Origin: Bradyrhizobiaceae bacterium
GTDB lineage: Bacteria; Pseudomonadota; Alphaproteobacteria; Rhizobiales; Hyphomicrobiaceae
Length of the DNA: 11,418 bases
Assembly: GCA_947475855.1 (NCBI GenBank)
Contig: CANJPN010000161.1
Coordinates: 1-11,418, forward strand
Reading direction: 5' to 3'
The notes beneath the pieces are model-generated. The model worked only from the letters and a program-made list of their open reading frames with translations. It was not told the DNA's origin and did no database searches. The position numbers were made by a program, and so were the translations under genes. Position 1 is the stretch's first letter. The number at the start of each line of letters is the position of its first letter. This document shows, piece after piece, positions 1 to 6,401 of the stretch.

Positions 1-199
1 GGTGCAAAAACAGCTCATGTCAACATTAAAAACGGTTAATTCCACTTAACTCACAATTTCAGTGAGTTCCGCAATGTGTTTCGCACCGCAAAAACCCCGT
101 ACTGCACGGCAATAAAAAATGACGGTTGTTCAGTGACCTACTTTCTCGGTGGCAAAACGCTGCCGAGATTTCCCAAAACATGCATAGGCAATTCTGCTC

Positions 200-226
200 G
201 ATCGAAGCGGCAACTTCGCTTCGATC
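200..226. repeat. Perfect 10-bp inverted repeat (hairpin)
   Basis: GATCGAAGCG (200-209) is the exact reverse complement of CGCTTCGATC (217-226), with a 7-base loop. Neither strand has a T-run next to the stem, so it is not a classical intrinsic terminator. It could be a dispersed palindromic unit, a protein-binding site or an RNA-stabilising hairpin at the 3' end of the metallopeptidase transcript, whose stop codon is about 60 bases away. Confidence 0.55.
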
Positions 227-237
227 TCGATTCGAAA

Positions 238-271
238 CGTGGGCGACGTTCGGACGGCGCCCCGCCCCACG
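238..271 (-). terminator. Possible terminator hairpin after the metallopeptidase gene
   Basis: On the minus strand, about 15 bases past the metallopeptidase stop, CGTGGGGCG (271-263) can pair with CGCCCACG (245-238) with one bulged base and a GC-rich loop of about 17 bases, followed by only three T. Position and GC content suit a terminator. The bulge, long loop and short T-run make this a weak call. Confidence 0.3.
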
Positions 272-286
272 TCGTTCTGTTTAGCT

Positions 287-1258
287 TCAAAGTTGGTTCG
301 TGCGGAACGTGTCGCAAACCTGCATGCTACCGCCCTGGAAGCCGGTCTTGAACCATCGCACGCGCTGGGCGGATGAGCCATGCGTGAAGCTCTCCGGCAC
401 GACCTGACCTTGCGTCTGACGCTGGATCATATCGTCGCCGATCTGGCTCGCGGCGTTGAGGCCTTCCTCGATGTCGCCGGGTTGTAGCCGCTTCTTGAGC
501 TGATCGTTCAAATTCGCCCAGACGCCCGCGAGGCAGTCTGCCTGAAGCTCCATCCGAACCTGGATCTGATTGGCCTCTCGCGGATAGGACTGCTTCATCT
601 CCTGAACCTTGTCGGCGACGCCGAGAAGGGTCTGGACGTGATGGCCGACCTCGTGCGCCACGACATAAGCCTGCGCGAAATCGCCCGGCGCTCGGAAGCG
701 ACGCTTCAATTCGTCGTAGAATGCCAGGTCGACATAGACCTTCTGATCAAGCGGGCAATAGAACGGTCCCATCTGCGATAGCCCCTGGCCGCAGGCGGTA
801 CGCGTCGACCCGGTGAACATCACCAAGGTCGGCTTCTTGTACTGGCGACCCGACGCCTGGAAAACACGTTCCCAGACGTCTTCGGTGTCGGCGAGCACTC
901 GCCGGGTGAACCGGCCGAGTTCATCCTGGCCCGGCGCCTGCGCCTGACCACCGGGCAATCCCGGGATATCGTTGCGGCCGCTCCGCGGCGACTGCCCGCC
1001 ATCCATCTGGGGCATCTGCGGCACGCGGCTCATGTCGACGCTGCCACCGCCTGTGATGAGATCGAGCGGATTGAGCCCGAACAGCAGCATCAGCGCGCCG
1101 ACGATCAGCATCGTCGTAAGGCTGAAGCCGCCACGCCCGCCCATGGGAATCGGGAAGCCACCACCACCGCCGCCGCCACCGCCGAACATGCCGCCGCCGC
1201 CTTGGCCGCGCCGGTCTTCGACGTTGCTGCTCTCGCGATCGTTCTCGTCATAGCGCAT
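287..1258 (-). CDS. ypfJ: YpfJ-family neutral zinc metallopeptidase, membrane-anchored
   Basis: This 323-residue protein belongs to the putative neutral zinc metallopeptidase (YpfJ/KPN_02809) family, whose physiological substrate is unknown. The N-terminus (about 1-45) is acidic, then extremely glycine-rich, with runs of four and nine Gly at residues 20-23 and 26-34. One hydrophobic segment (about 47-63) should anchor it in the inner membrane with the catalytic part probably outside the cytoplasm. The zincin motif HEVGH is at residues 202-206, and Glu237 in ELQADC is the likely third zinc ligand. A paired-Cys region (Cys156, Cys168) precedes it, as is usual in the family. The ATG at 1258 follows GAGGA with a 9-base spacer. 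The length is normal for the family and nothing looks broken. It shares strand with the upstream crotonase gene, but 155 bp and a candidate promoter separate them, so an operon is unlikely. Family identity is firm; the biological role is not known. Confidence 0.92.
   Translation of the reverse strand: MRYDENDRESSNVEDRRGQGGGGMFGGGGGGGGGFPIPMGGRGGFSLTTMLIVGALMLLFGLNPLDLITGGGSVDMSRVPQMPQMDGGQSPRSGRNDIPGLPGGQAQAPGQDELGRFTRRVLADTEDVWERVFQASGRQYKKPTLVMFTGSTRTACGQGLSQMGPFYCPLDQKVYVDLAFYDELKRRFRAPGDFAQAYVVAHEVGHHVQTLLGVADKVQEMKQSYPREANQIQVRMELQADCLAGVWANLNDQLKKRLQPGDIEEGLNAASQIGDDMIQRQTQGQVVPESFTHGSSAQRVRWFKTGFQGGSMQVCDTFRTNQL
1157..1201. repeat. ypfJ: GGN trinucleotide tract encoding poly-glycine
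   Basis: On the minus strand this tract is an almost pure run of glycine codons (GGC and GGT): nine in a row at 1183-1157 and four at 1201-1190, separated only by Met-Phe codons. Such triplet runs can change length by slippage in steps of three and so vary the linker length between the charged N-terminal tip and the membrane segment without breaking the frame. Confidence 0.7.
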
Positions 1259-1303
1259 CGATGTACGTCCTCGGTTGATGCACCCGTCCCAGGGATTGCG
1301 GCG

Positions 1304-1332
1304 ATTTTACAGCGGCCTATCCAATTTAGCCA
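1304..1332 (-). promoter_or_regulatory. Candidate promoter for the metallopeptidase gene
   Basis: Read on the minus strand, TAAAAT (1309-1304, five of six matches to TATAAT) lies exactly 17 bases downstream of TGGCTA (1332-1327, a poor -35). Transcription would start about 40 bases upstream of the ATG at 1258. This is inferred from motif match and spacing only. Confidence 0.3.
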
Positions 1333-1413
1333 CCGTATCGCTCCACTCACCTGTCCACAACGTGAACGCGGGATCGGAAACGGCCAATTGTGATGATCTC
1401 CCGCCTGCGGATG

Positions 1414-2247
1414 TCAGCCTTTTTTGCCCAGCCTGATCTTCCGCCGCCGGTAGGTCCGGAAATTGGGCTTGCGCTTCTCGAGCCATGCCGTCGGCCCCTC
1501 CAGGAACTCCTCACTGTCCACGTGTTGTGCCAGCAGTTCGCCGCCAGCGAACATGCCGCCCCACATGCTCTGGTCGGATTCCAGGTTGAACGCGAGCTTG
1601 GCGATCCTCAGCGATGCCGGGCTCTTGTCCAGCAGCTCCTCGGCCCAGGCCCGGGCGGTCGGCATCAGCTCGGCGAGCGGCACGACGTGATTGACCAGCC
1701 CCATGTTCAGTGCCTGATCCGCTGTGTATTGGCGGCAGAAATAGAGCATCTCGCGCGCCCGCTTCTCGCCCACCGTCCTGTGCAGCAGATTGGTACACGC
1801 CCACACCGGGACGCTCGAGACCTTCGGCCCGGTTTGGCCGAACTTCGCGTGGTCAGCGGCAATCGACACATCGCAGATCATGTGGAGTTCGTTGCCGAGC
1901 CCGATCGCATAGCCGTTCACGGCCCCGATCACGGGCTTCCCACAGGTCCGCATCTGGATGGCCAGCCCCGTCAGCACGCGCAGGTGGCCACGCTTTACCC
2001 CCGATGTCCGCTCCGAGATCGCCTGCATCGTGCCACCCGAGCAGAACGCCTTGTCGCCCGCCCCGGTGAAGATGATGACACCGATCTCTTCATCTTCGGC
2101 CGCATCCCGGAACGCCGCAGTCAATTCCTCGACGGAATGCTGGGTAACGGAGTTGTAGGTGTCAGGCCGGTTGATGGTAACCGTCGCGATTCCACCGCTC
2201 TTGGAATACAGGATGTCAGTGAAATGATACGTTTTGCCCTCGGCCAT
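1414..2247 (-). CDS. Enoyl-CoA hydratase/isomerase (crotonase) family protein, MenB/BadI-like
   Basis: A 277-residue crotonase-fold enzyme acting on a CoA thioester, most likely cytosolic. Its core resembles 1,4-dihydroxynaphthoyl-CoA synthase (MenB) and the ring-cleaving hydrolase BadI: GDKAFCSGG (64-72, first oxyanion-hole strand), GYAIGLGNELHMICD (112-126), FGQTGPKV (136-143), CRQYTADQALNMGLVN (171-186) and the KRKPNF tail (258-263). Glu120 matches the first catalytic Glu of ordinary enoyl-CoA hydratases (Glu144 of the rat enzyme); the second Glu is replaced by Gly140, as in MenB. The MenB/BadI catalytic Asp and Tyr positions are Pro147 and Ala150, so neither of those reactions is supported. 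I start at 2247, where AGGAG sits 7 bases upstream; an in-frame ATG at 2265 lies ahead of that site. It is divergent from the ThDP enzyme, suggesting co-regulation with that acyl-CoA cluster. Family certain, reaction unknown. Confidence 0.9.
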   Translation of the reverse strand: MAEGKTYHFTDILYSKSGGIATVTINRPDTYNSVTQHSVEELTAAFRDAAEDEEIGVIIFTGAGDKAFCSGGTMQAISERTSGVKRGHLRVLTGLAIQMRTCGKPVIGAVNGYAIGLGNELHMICDVSIAADHAKFGQTGPKVSSVPVWACTNLLHRTVGEKRAREMLYFCRQYTADQALNMGLVNHVVPLAELMPTARAWAEELLDKSPASLRIAKLAFNLESDQSMWGGMFAGGELLAQHVDSEEFLEGPTAWLEKRKPNFRTYRRRKIRLGKKG

Positions 2248-2271
2248 TGCGGTTCTCCTCTCCATGGTTCG

Positions 2272-2305
2272 CTCCGACTGTGCGGAGTGCCCGTTCCCAG
2301 GTCAA
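2272..2305 (-). promoter_or_regulatory. Candidate promoter with overlapping dyad, crotonase gene
   Basis: On the minus strand TTGACC (2305-2300, five of six matches to TTGACA) is followed after exactly 17 bases by CACAGT (2282-2277, a weak -10). That -10 is precisely the spacer of a perfect dyad, CTCCG-cacagt-CGGAG (2287-2272). A regulator bound to the dyad would cover the -10 of the crotonase promoter. The predicted start is about 23 bases upstream of the ATG at 2247. The motif match is modest and the operator role is inference. I could not place a matching forward promoter for the ThDP gene in the rest of 2288-2425. Confidence 0.33.
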
Positions 2306-2425
2306 CATCCTGCGGACGAGTATGAGGCAAGGAAGACTCCACTTTTTGCCGCCCTACCCTCGACGCCCGCCACGGCTTGTCGCAGGATGGCGGCAAACGA
2401 TCGACAGCAAGAGGCAACGCGCAGC

Positions 2426-4090
2426 ATGGCGAAGAATGAGATCACGGGGCGGTCGGCGTTTGTCTCGCTGCTGAAAAGCGAGGGCATAACGCATCTGTTC
2501 GGCAATCCCGGCACCACCGAACTTCCTGTCATGCATGCGCTCGGCGAGCACCCCGACCTCACCTATGTCATGTCGATGCACGAGAGCCTCGTCGTCGGCA
2601 TGGCCGACGGATTCGCCCGTGCGTCCGGAAAACTCGGCGCTTGCAACGTGCACGCTGCTCCCGGGCTGGGCAATGCGATGGGCTCGATCTTCAACGCCAA
2701 GTACACCGGCGTGCCAATGATCATAACCGCCGGCCAGCAGGAACTAGGCCATGGCCTGACAGAGCCGTTACTTTTCGACAACCTCGTCCGCATAGCCGAA
2801 CCGGTCGTAAAATGGGCTGTCGAGGTCACGCGGCTGGAGGATCTTCCGCGCATCGTGCGCCGTGCAGCTAAGGTCGCGCTCACCGCTCCTCCCGGTCCGG
2901 TCTTCATCTCTTTGCCCGGAGACATCCTGAACAAGTCCGGCGGCATCGAACTCGGGGTGCCCAGCCACGTCGACACCCGCGTCCGCCCCTCCGACGAACT
3001 GCTCGGAGAGATCGCCGACCGCATCTTGAAAGCCGAACGGCCGGTCATCGTCGCCGGCGACGAGATTGTCCGCAGCGACGCACTCGAAGAAGGCGCCCGT
3101 TTCGCCGAGAACATCGGCGCCCCAGCCTACCAGCAGGGATTCGCCTCCGGCGCATGCTTCCTCTCCGCGAGCGCCGCCTACGTCGGGTTGTTGCCGAAGG
3201 ACCAGCCCGGCATGCGCAAACTGCTCGACCAGCACGATCTCATGATCGTGCTGGGCTGCGATGCGTTGCGCACCTCGGTCGCAAGCGACATCGATCCGAT
3301 GCCGCCGACCTGCAGCGTCGTCCATATCGGCCTAGATGATTGGGAGATCGCCAAGAACTACGCGGTCGAAATCGGCGTGACGGCGGATGTTCGCGAGACC
3401 TTGCGCGCCCTGACGCCTTTGCTCGCGAAAAAAGGCTCAGCCAAATACAAGGAAACGGCCGCCAAACGCCTCGCCGCGTTCGCACCGTCGAACTGGGGCA
3501 CGCGGCGGGAGAAACTCACGACCGCGATCAAGGCCCGCCCCCCGGCAAAGCCCATCGATCCCGATGCGTTCATGCTCGCCTTGACGGAAGCACTGCCCGA
3601 CGACGCCATCATCGTGCACGAGGGCTTCACGACCACGCATCACCTGACGGACCTCTATCCGTTCCGCGACCGCTACTCCTACCTCAACGGCGGCTCCGGC
3701 GGCATCGGCTGGAGCATCCCCGCCTCGGTCGGCGCGTCGATGGCGCAACCCGAGCGGCCCATCGTGACCGTGGTCGGCGACGGCAGCGCGATGTTCTCCA
3801 TCCAGGCGCTGTGGACCATCGCACACCACAAGCTCCCCATCGTCACGCTGATCTGCGACAACGGCGGCTATCGGATCATCAAGCGCCGCCTGAAATCGTT
3901 CCATAAGAGCGAACATTTCATCGGCATGGACTTCGCGAACCCGAGCGTCGATTTCGTCGGGCTGGCAACTTCGATGGGTATGACCGCGCGCCGCATCACC
4001 GAGACTGCGGACATCGGCCCGGCCATCGGCGAGGCGATCCGGAGCGGCAAGCCCGTGCTGCTCGACGTCGTCGTCGACAACAAGGTCTGA
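2426..4090 (+). CDS. ThDP-dependent decarboxylase/lyase, benzoylformate decarboxylase-like
   Basis: A 554-residue thiamine-diphosphate enzyme of the pyruvate oxidase/decarboxylase superfamily, a group that cleaves or joins bonds next to a carbonyl in 2-oxo acids or 2-hydroxyacyl-CoAs. Three domains are visible: the PYR domain (about 5-170) with GNPGTTELP (26-34), cofactor-activating Glu53 in MHESLVVGMADG, and His76 in NVHAAPG; the central domain (about 190-340); and the PP domain (about 375-550) with the Mg/ThDP motif starting GDGS (451-454) and ending CDNGGY (477-482). It aligns along its length with benzoylformate decarboxylase MdlC, keeping the His70 equivalent. Ser26 is Thr30, and the His281 position falls on Ser249, so the substrate probably differs. 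I start at 2426 because AGAGG precedes it and homology begins there; an in-frame ATG at 2234 overlaps the divergent gene. The CoA-transferase follows 11 bp later, its ribosome site overlapping this stop. Oxalyl-CoA decarboxylase, 2-hydroxyacyl-CoA lyase and acetolactate-synthase-like functions remain possible. Confidence 0.88.
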   Translation: MAKNEITGRSAFVSLLKSEGITHLFGNPGTTELPVMHALGEHPDLTYVMSMHESLVVGMADGFARASGKLGACNVHAAPGLGNAMGSIFNAKYTGVPMIITAGQQELGHGLTEPLLFDNLVRIAEPVVKWAVEVTRLEDLPRIVRRAAKVALTAPPGPVFISLPGDILNKSGGIELGVPSHVDTRVRPSDELLGEIADRILKAERPVIVAGDEIVRSDALEEGARFAENIGAPAYQQGFASGACFLSASAAYVGLLPKDQPGMRKLLDQHDLMIVLGCDALRTSVASDIDPMPPTCSVVHIGLDDWEIAKNYAVEIGVTADVRETLRALTPLLAKKGSAKYKETAAKRLAAFAPSNWGTRREKLTTAIKARPPAKPIDPDAFMLALTEALPDDAIIVHEGFTTTHHLTDLYPFRDRYSYLNGGSGGIGWSIPASVGASMAQPERPIVTVVGDGSAMFSIQALWTIAHHKLPIVTLICDNGGYRIIKRRLKSFHKSEHFIGMDFANPSVDFVGLATSMGMTARRITETADIGPAIGEAIRSGKPVLLDVVVDNKV

Positions 4091-4101
4091 GGAAGTTCGA
4101 C

Positions 4102-6270
4102 ATGACGAATGTTCCCTCTGAAACCTTCCTCGACAATCTCGTCGTCGTGGAACTCGGCCAGCGCCTGGGTGCGGGCATCTGCGGATCGCTGCTCGCTGAA
4201 GCCGGCGCGGAAGTCATCGCTATTGATCATCGGGTCGAAGAAGCAGCGCCCCACGGCAAGCATCACGCCCGAACGAGTCTCGCACCCGGGAAACACCCGC
4301 TGGCCATCGGGACCGCGGCCGACGTTTCGCTGGCAGCACAACTGATCCGCGCTGCGGATGTCGTCATCATTTCGACCGACACCGATCCGGCGTGGCCCCA
4401 TCCGATAAGGTCGGCTCTGTCCGCCGCCCACATCGTCTGCGACGTCACTGCATTCGGATCTGGTGCCGGTCCCCTCACGGGGAAGGCGTTTTCCGATCCA
4501 CTGATCCAAGCCCTCGCAGGCACAATGGACACCAGCGGAGAACCCGACGGCCCGCCTGCCTATTGCAGCGGCCCGATCGTTGAAATGTCGGCTGCGATTT
4601 ACGCTGCCAGCGGCGTGTTGGCAGCGTTGCGAACGTCCCGGATCCAAGGCTTCGGCCAGGAAGTCGAGACATCGCTCTATGACACCGCGGTTGGCATGCT
4701 CGCGACGTTCCTGCCCAAGAACTTCGCGGGCGGGGAAGCACGGCGCGTCGGCAATCACCATCCCGCGATGTCGCCCTGGAACACTTTTGCCGCCAAGGAT
4801 GGTTGGGTACTTCTGTGCGCGGGCACCAATGATCAGTGGTCCCGTGTCGCAAAGCTCATCGGCAAGCCCGAGCTGATTACTGATCCCCGCTACGATACGA
4901 CGACGAAGCGCGTCGCCAACGCTGCCCAATGCGATGCCGAGATCGCACCGTGGATCGAGGGGTTCACCGTCGCCGAGTGCGTAGACAAACTCAACGCCAT
5001 CTCGATCTCGACCGGCCCGATCATCGAGGTCTCAAATCTCGGCAACGAACCGAACCTCGCCCATCGCCGAATGATCCGAAGGCTAGGTGACGGCCGGACC
5101 CGCATACCCGGCTCGCCCCTCCGCGGGTCCGTCGCACGCGGCATCACGCCGACAGAACTCCCAGAGGAAGGCGCGGGCCGAATCCGCGCCGCGATCCTCG
5201 CTGAGCGGCGCCTTTCCCCACGCGGCCCTGCACCCAAGGCGCTGGCCAAACCCCTTGCCGGCGTCCGAGTCCTCGAAATGGGCCAGTTCACGACCGCGCC
5301 GCTGGTCGGCCGCCAACTCGGCGCGCTCGGCGCCTACGTCGCCAAACTCGAACCCGAAGGCGGCGAGCCTGCGCGCGAAATGCCGCCCCACAAGAACGGC
5401 CACGGCTATTTCTTCTCGCTGTCGAACTCCGACACGCACGTCATGACATTGGATCTGCGCAAGCCAGGGCGCGTGGATCTCCTCACTAAGATGATCCAGA
5501 AGGCCGATGTCCTCGTCGAGAACACCAAGCCGGGAACACTCGGCCGTCACGGTTTCACGCCCGAGCGCATCCTCGAAATCAATCCGAGGATCGTCTATTG
5601 CGCGATCAGCGGCTTCGGCATCGACGCGCCCGCGGCGGGACTGGGCGCGATGGATACAACGATCCAGGGCCTGGCGGGTGTCATGGATCTCACACGTGTC
5701 AACGGCGTGCCCTACAAGACCGGCATATCCATCGCCGATCTCCACGCAGGCCAGTTCGCATTGTTTGCAACGCTCGCCGCGCTCGACTATCGCGACCGCA
5801 CGGGCAAGGGCCAGGTCATCGATCTCGCGATGCTCGATGCTGCCGCCTGGGTGACACGCACGACGTGGAACGACGACCGGACAGCAACGGTCTACCGCGC
5901 TATCACCTGTCGCGACGGCGCCGTCCTCGTGGAGACATCGACCGTAGCAGGCGAGCCCGTCGATTGGGACGCGGTCGAAGCCCAATCCGCCACCAGCGAC
6001 CGCGAAGCGGTGCTCGCCGCTCTTGCCATCCGGGAGATCAAGGCAGCTCCCGTACTGTCGGTGAGCGAGGTCCTGCGCCACTCGCAAACCCGCGAACGCG
6101 GACTGATCTTCGAAGCCCCCGCGCGCGACGGCTCGATGTGGAACCTGCTCAAGAGCCCCATCTTGCTGTCGCGCACGTCTGCTGAAGTGAAGCGCGTGCC
6201 AGGTCCCCTCAACGCCGATCAGGACGAGATCATCCGCGATTGGTCAATCGACTGGCGCGAACCAACGTAG
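4102..6270 (+). CDS. Tandem-domain family III (CaiB/BaiF) CoA-transferase
   Basis: A 722-residue fusion of two family III CoA-transferase domains; these enzymes move CoA between acids through an aspartyl-CoA intermediate. Domain 1 spans about residues 10-330 (DNLVVVELGQRLGAGICGSLL at its start; PWNTFAAKDGWVLLCAGTNDQW at 225-246). Domain 2 spans about 383-722 (LAGVRVLEMGQFTTAPLVGRQ, VENTKPGTLGRHG 472-484, GISIADLHAG 541-550, RDRTGKGQVIDLAMLDA 564-580). Asp546 aligns with the catalytic Asp of the family; the matching residue of domain 1 is Glu161. Each half is shorter than a free-standing ~400-residue member: domain 1 is trimmed before its catalytic motif, domain 2 after it. The pattern resembles the two-domain DMSP enzyme DddD, where only one half keeps the Asp. 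GAGGAAG, overlapping the ThDP gene's stop, serves the ATG at 4102, so the two genes are co-transcribed and probably act in sequence. Substrate unknown. Confidence 0.88.
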   Translation: MTNVPSETFLDNLVVVELGQRLGAGICGSLLAEAGAEVIAIDHRVEEAAPHGKHHARTSLAPGKHPLAIGTAADVSLAAQLIRAADVVIISTDTDPAWPHPIRSALSAAHIVCDVTAFGSGAGPLTGKAFSDPLIQALAGTMDTSGEPDGPPAYCSGPIVEMSAAIYAASGVLAALRTSRIQGFGQEVETSLYDTAVGMLATFLPKNFAGGEARRVGNHHPAMSPWNTFAAKDGWVLLCAGTNDQWSRVAKLIGKPELITDPRYDTTTKRVANAAQCDAEIAPWIEGFTVAECVDKLNAISISTGPIIEVSNLGNEPNLAHRRMIRRLGDGRTRIPGSPLRGSVARGITPTELPEEGAGRIRAAILAERRLSPRGPAPKALAKPLAGVRVLEMGQFTTAPLVGRQLGALGAYVAKLEPEGGEPAREMPPHKNGHGYFFSLSNSDTHVMTLDLRKPGRVDLLTKMIQKADVLVENTKPGTLGRHGFTPERILEINPRIVYCAISGFGIDAPAAGLGAMDTTIQGLAGVMDLTRVNGVPYKTGISIADLHAGQFALFATLAALDYRDRTGKGQVIDLAMLDAAAWVTRTTWNDDRTATVYRAITCRDGAVLVETSTVAGEPVDWDAVEAQSATSDREAVLAALAIREIKAAPVLSVSEVLRHSQTRERGLIFEAPARDGSMWNLLKSPILLSRTSAEVKRVPGPLNADQDEIIRDWSIDWREPT

Positions 6271-6276
6271 GACGCC

Positions 6277-6370
6277 GTAGGGCGGGCTAGTGCGCAGCGC
6301 GTAACCCGCCGACCAAACCGCAAGACAGACGTCGGGTTACGCAGCGCTGCGCATTGCTAACCCGACCTAC
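6277..6370. repeat. Large palindromic intergenic repeat element
   Basis: Between the CoA-transferase and the dehydrogenase, arm 6277-6313 is an imperfect inverted copy of arm 6331-6370 around a 17-base centre. Each arm is itself a hairpin. In the right arm GTCGGGTTA (6331-6339) and TAACCCGAC (6358-6366) pair perfectly around the palindrome CGCAGCGCTGCG (6340-6351). In the left arm GGCGGGCTA pairs with TAACCCGCC with one G-T. The GGGTTA-GC-rich-TAACCC design looks like the dispersed REP/BIME-type repeats I recall from Bradyrhizobium and related genomes (recollection, not searched). Transcribed, it would form a long stable structure that could protect the upstream mRNA or reduce read-through into the dehydrogenase gene. 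Confidence 0.75.
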
Positions 6371-6401
6371 GAAATGACAAATAATTACGCGAGGAACCTC
6401 C

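Larger units (their letters stand above)
1..286. other. AT-rich gene-free stretch with inverted repeats
   Basis: I see no convincing gene here. The first ~180 bases are clearly richer in A/T than the rest of the window. They hold a perfect 7-bp dyad at 48-54/62-68 (AACTCAC / GTGAGTT, 7-base spacer). Weaker outer arms are nested around it: 1-9 with 79-87 (one mismatch), and 23-27 with 73-77. A separate 10-bp hairpin lies at 200-226. The stretch probably holds the 3' flank of the metallopeptidase gene and a regulatory region of whatever lies left of the window. The short open frames on both strands have no recognisable family content. Confidence 0.5.

Noticed and set aside
76..351. 91-codon plus-strand open frame at the left edge
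   Set aside because: It has no recognisable motif, overlaps the metallopeptidase 3' end in antisense, and its residues (rich in Arg, Cys and Pro) look like a chance frame.
1390..2325. 311-codon plus-strand frame covering the crotonase gene
   Set aside because: Antisense shadow of a well-supported gene in high-GC DNA; its Arg/Pro/His-rich content has no family signature.
2234..2425. 64-residue N-terminal extension of the ThDP enzyme
   Set aside because: It overlaps the divergent crotonase start and ribosome site, is unlike any ThDP enzyme N-terminus, and the family fold begins at 2426.
3868..4929. 353-codon minus-strand frame across the ThDP/CoA-transferase junction
   Set aside because: It lies opposite two certain genes, has no domain content, and is explained by codon bias.
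5083..6087. 334-codon minus-strand frame opposite CoA-transferase domain 2
   Set aside because: Shadow frame with no motif, starting and ending inside the opposite gene.
6391..6400. GAGG-AA-CCTC palindrome over the dehydrogenase ribosome site
   Set aside because: A two-base loop is too tight for a hairpin, so sequestering of the ribosome site is not supported.
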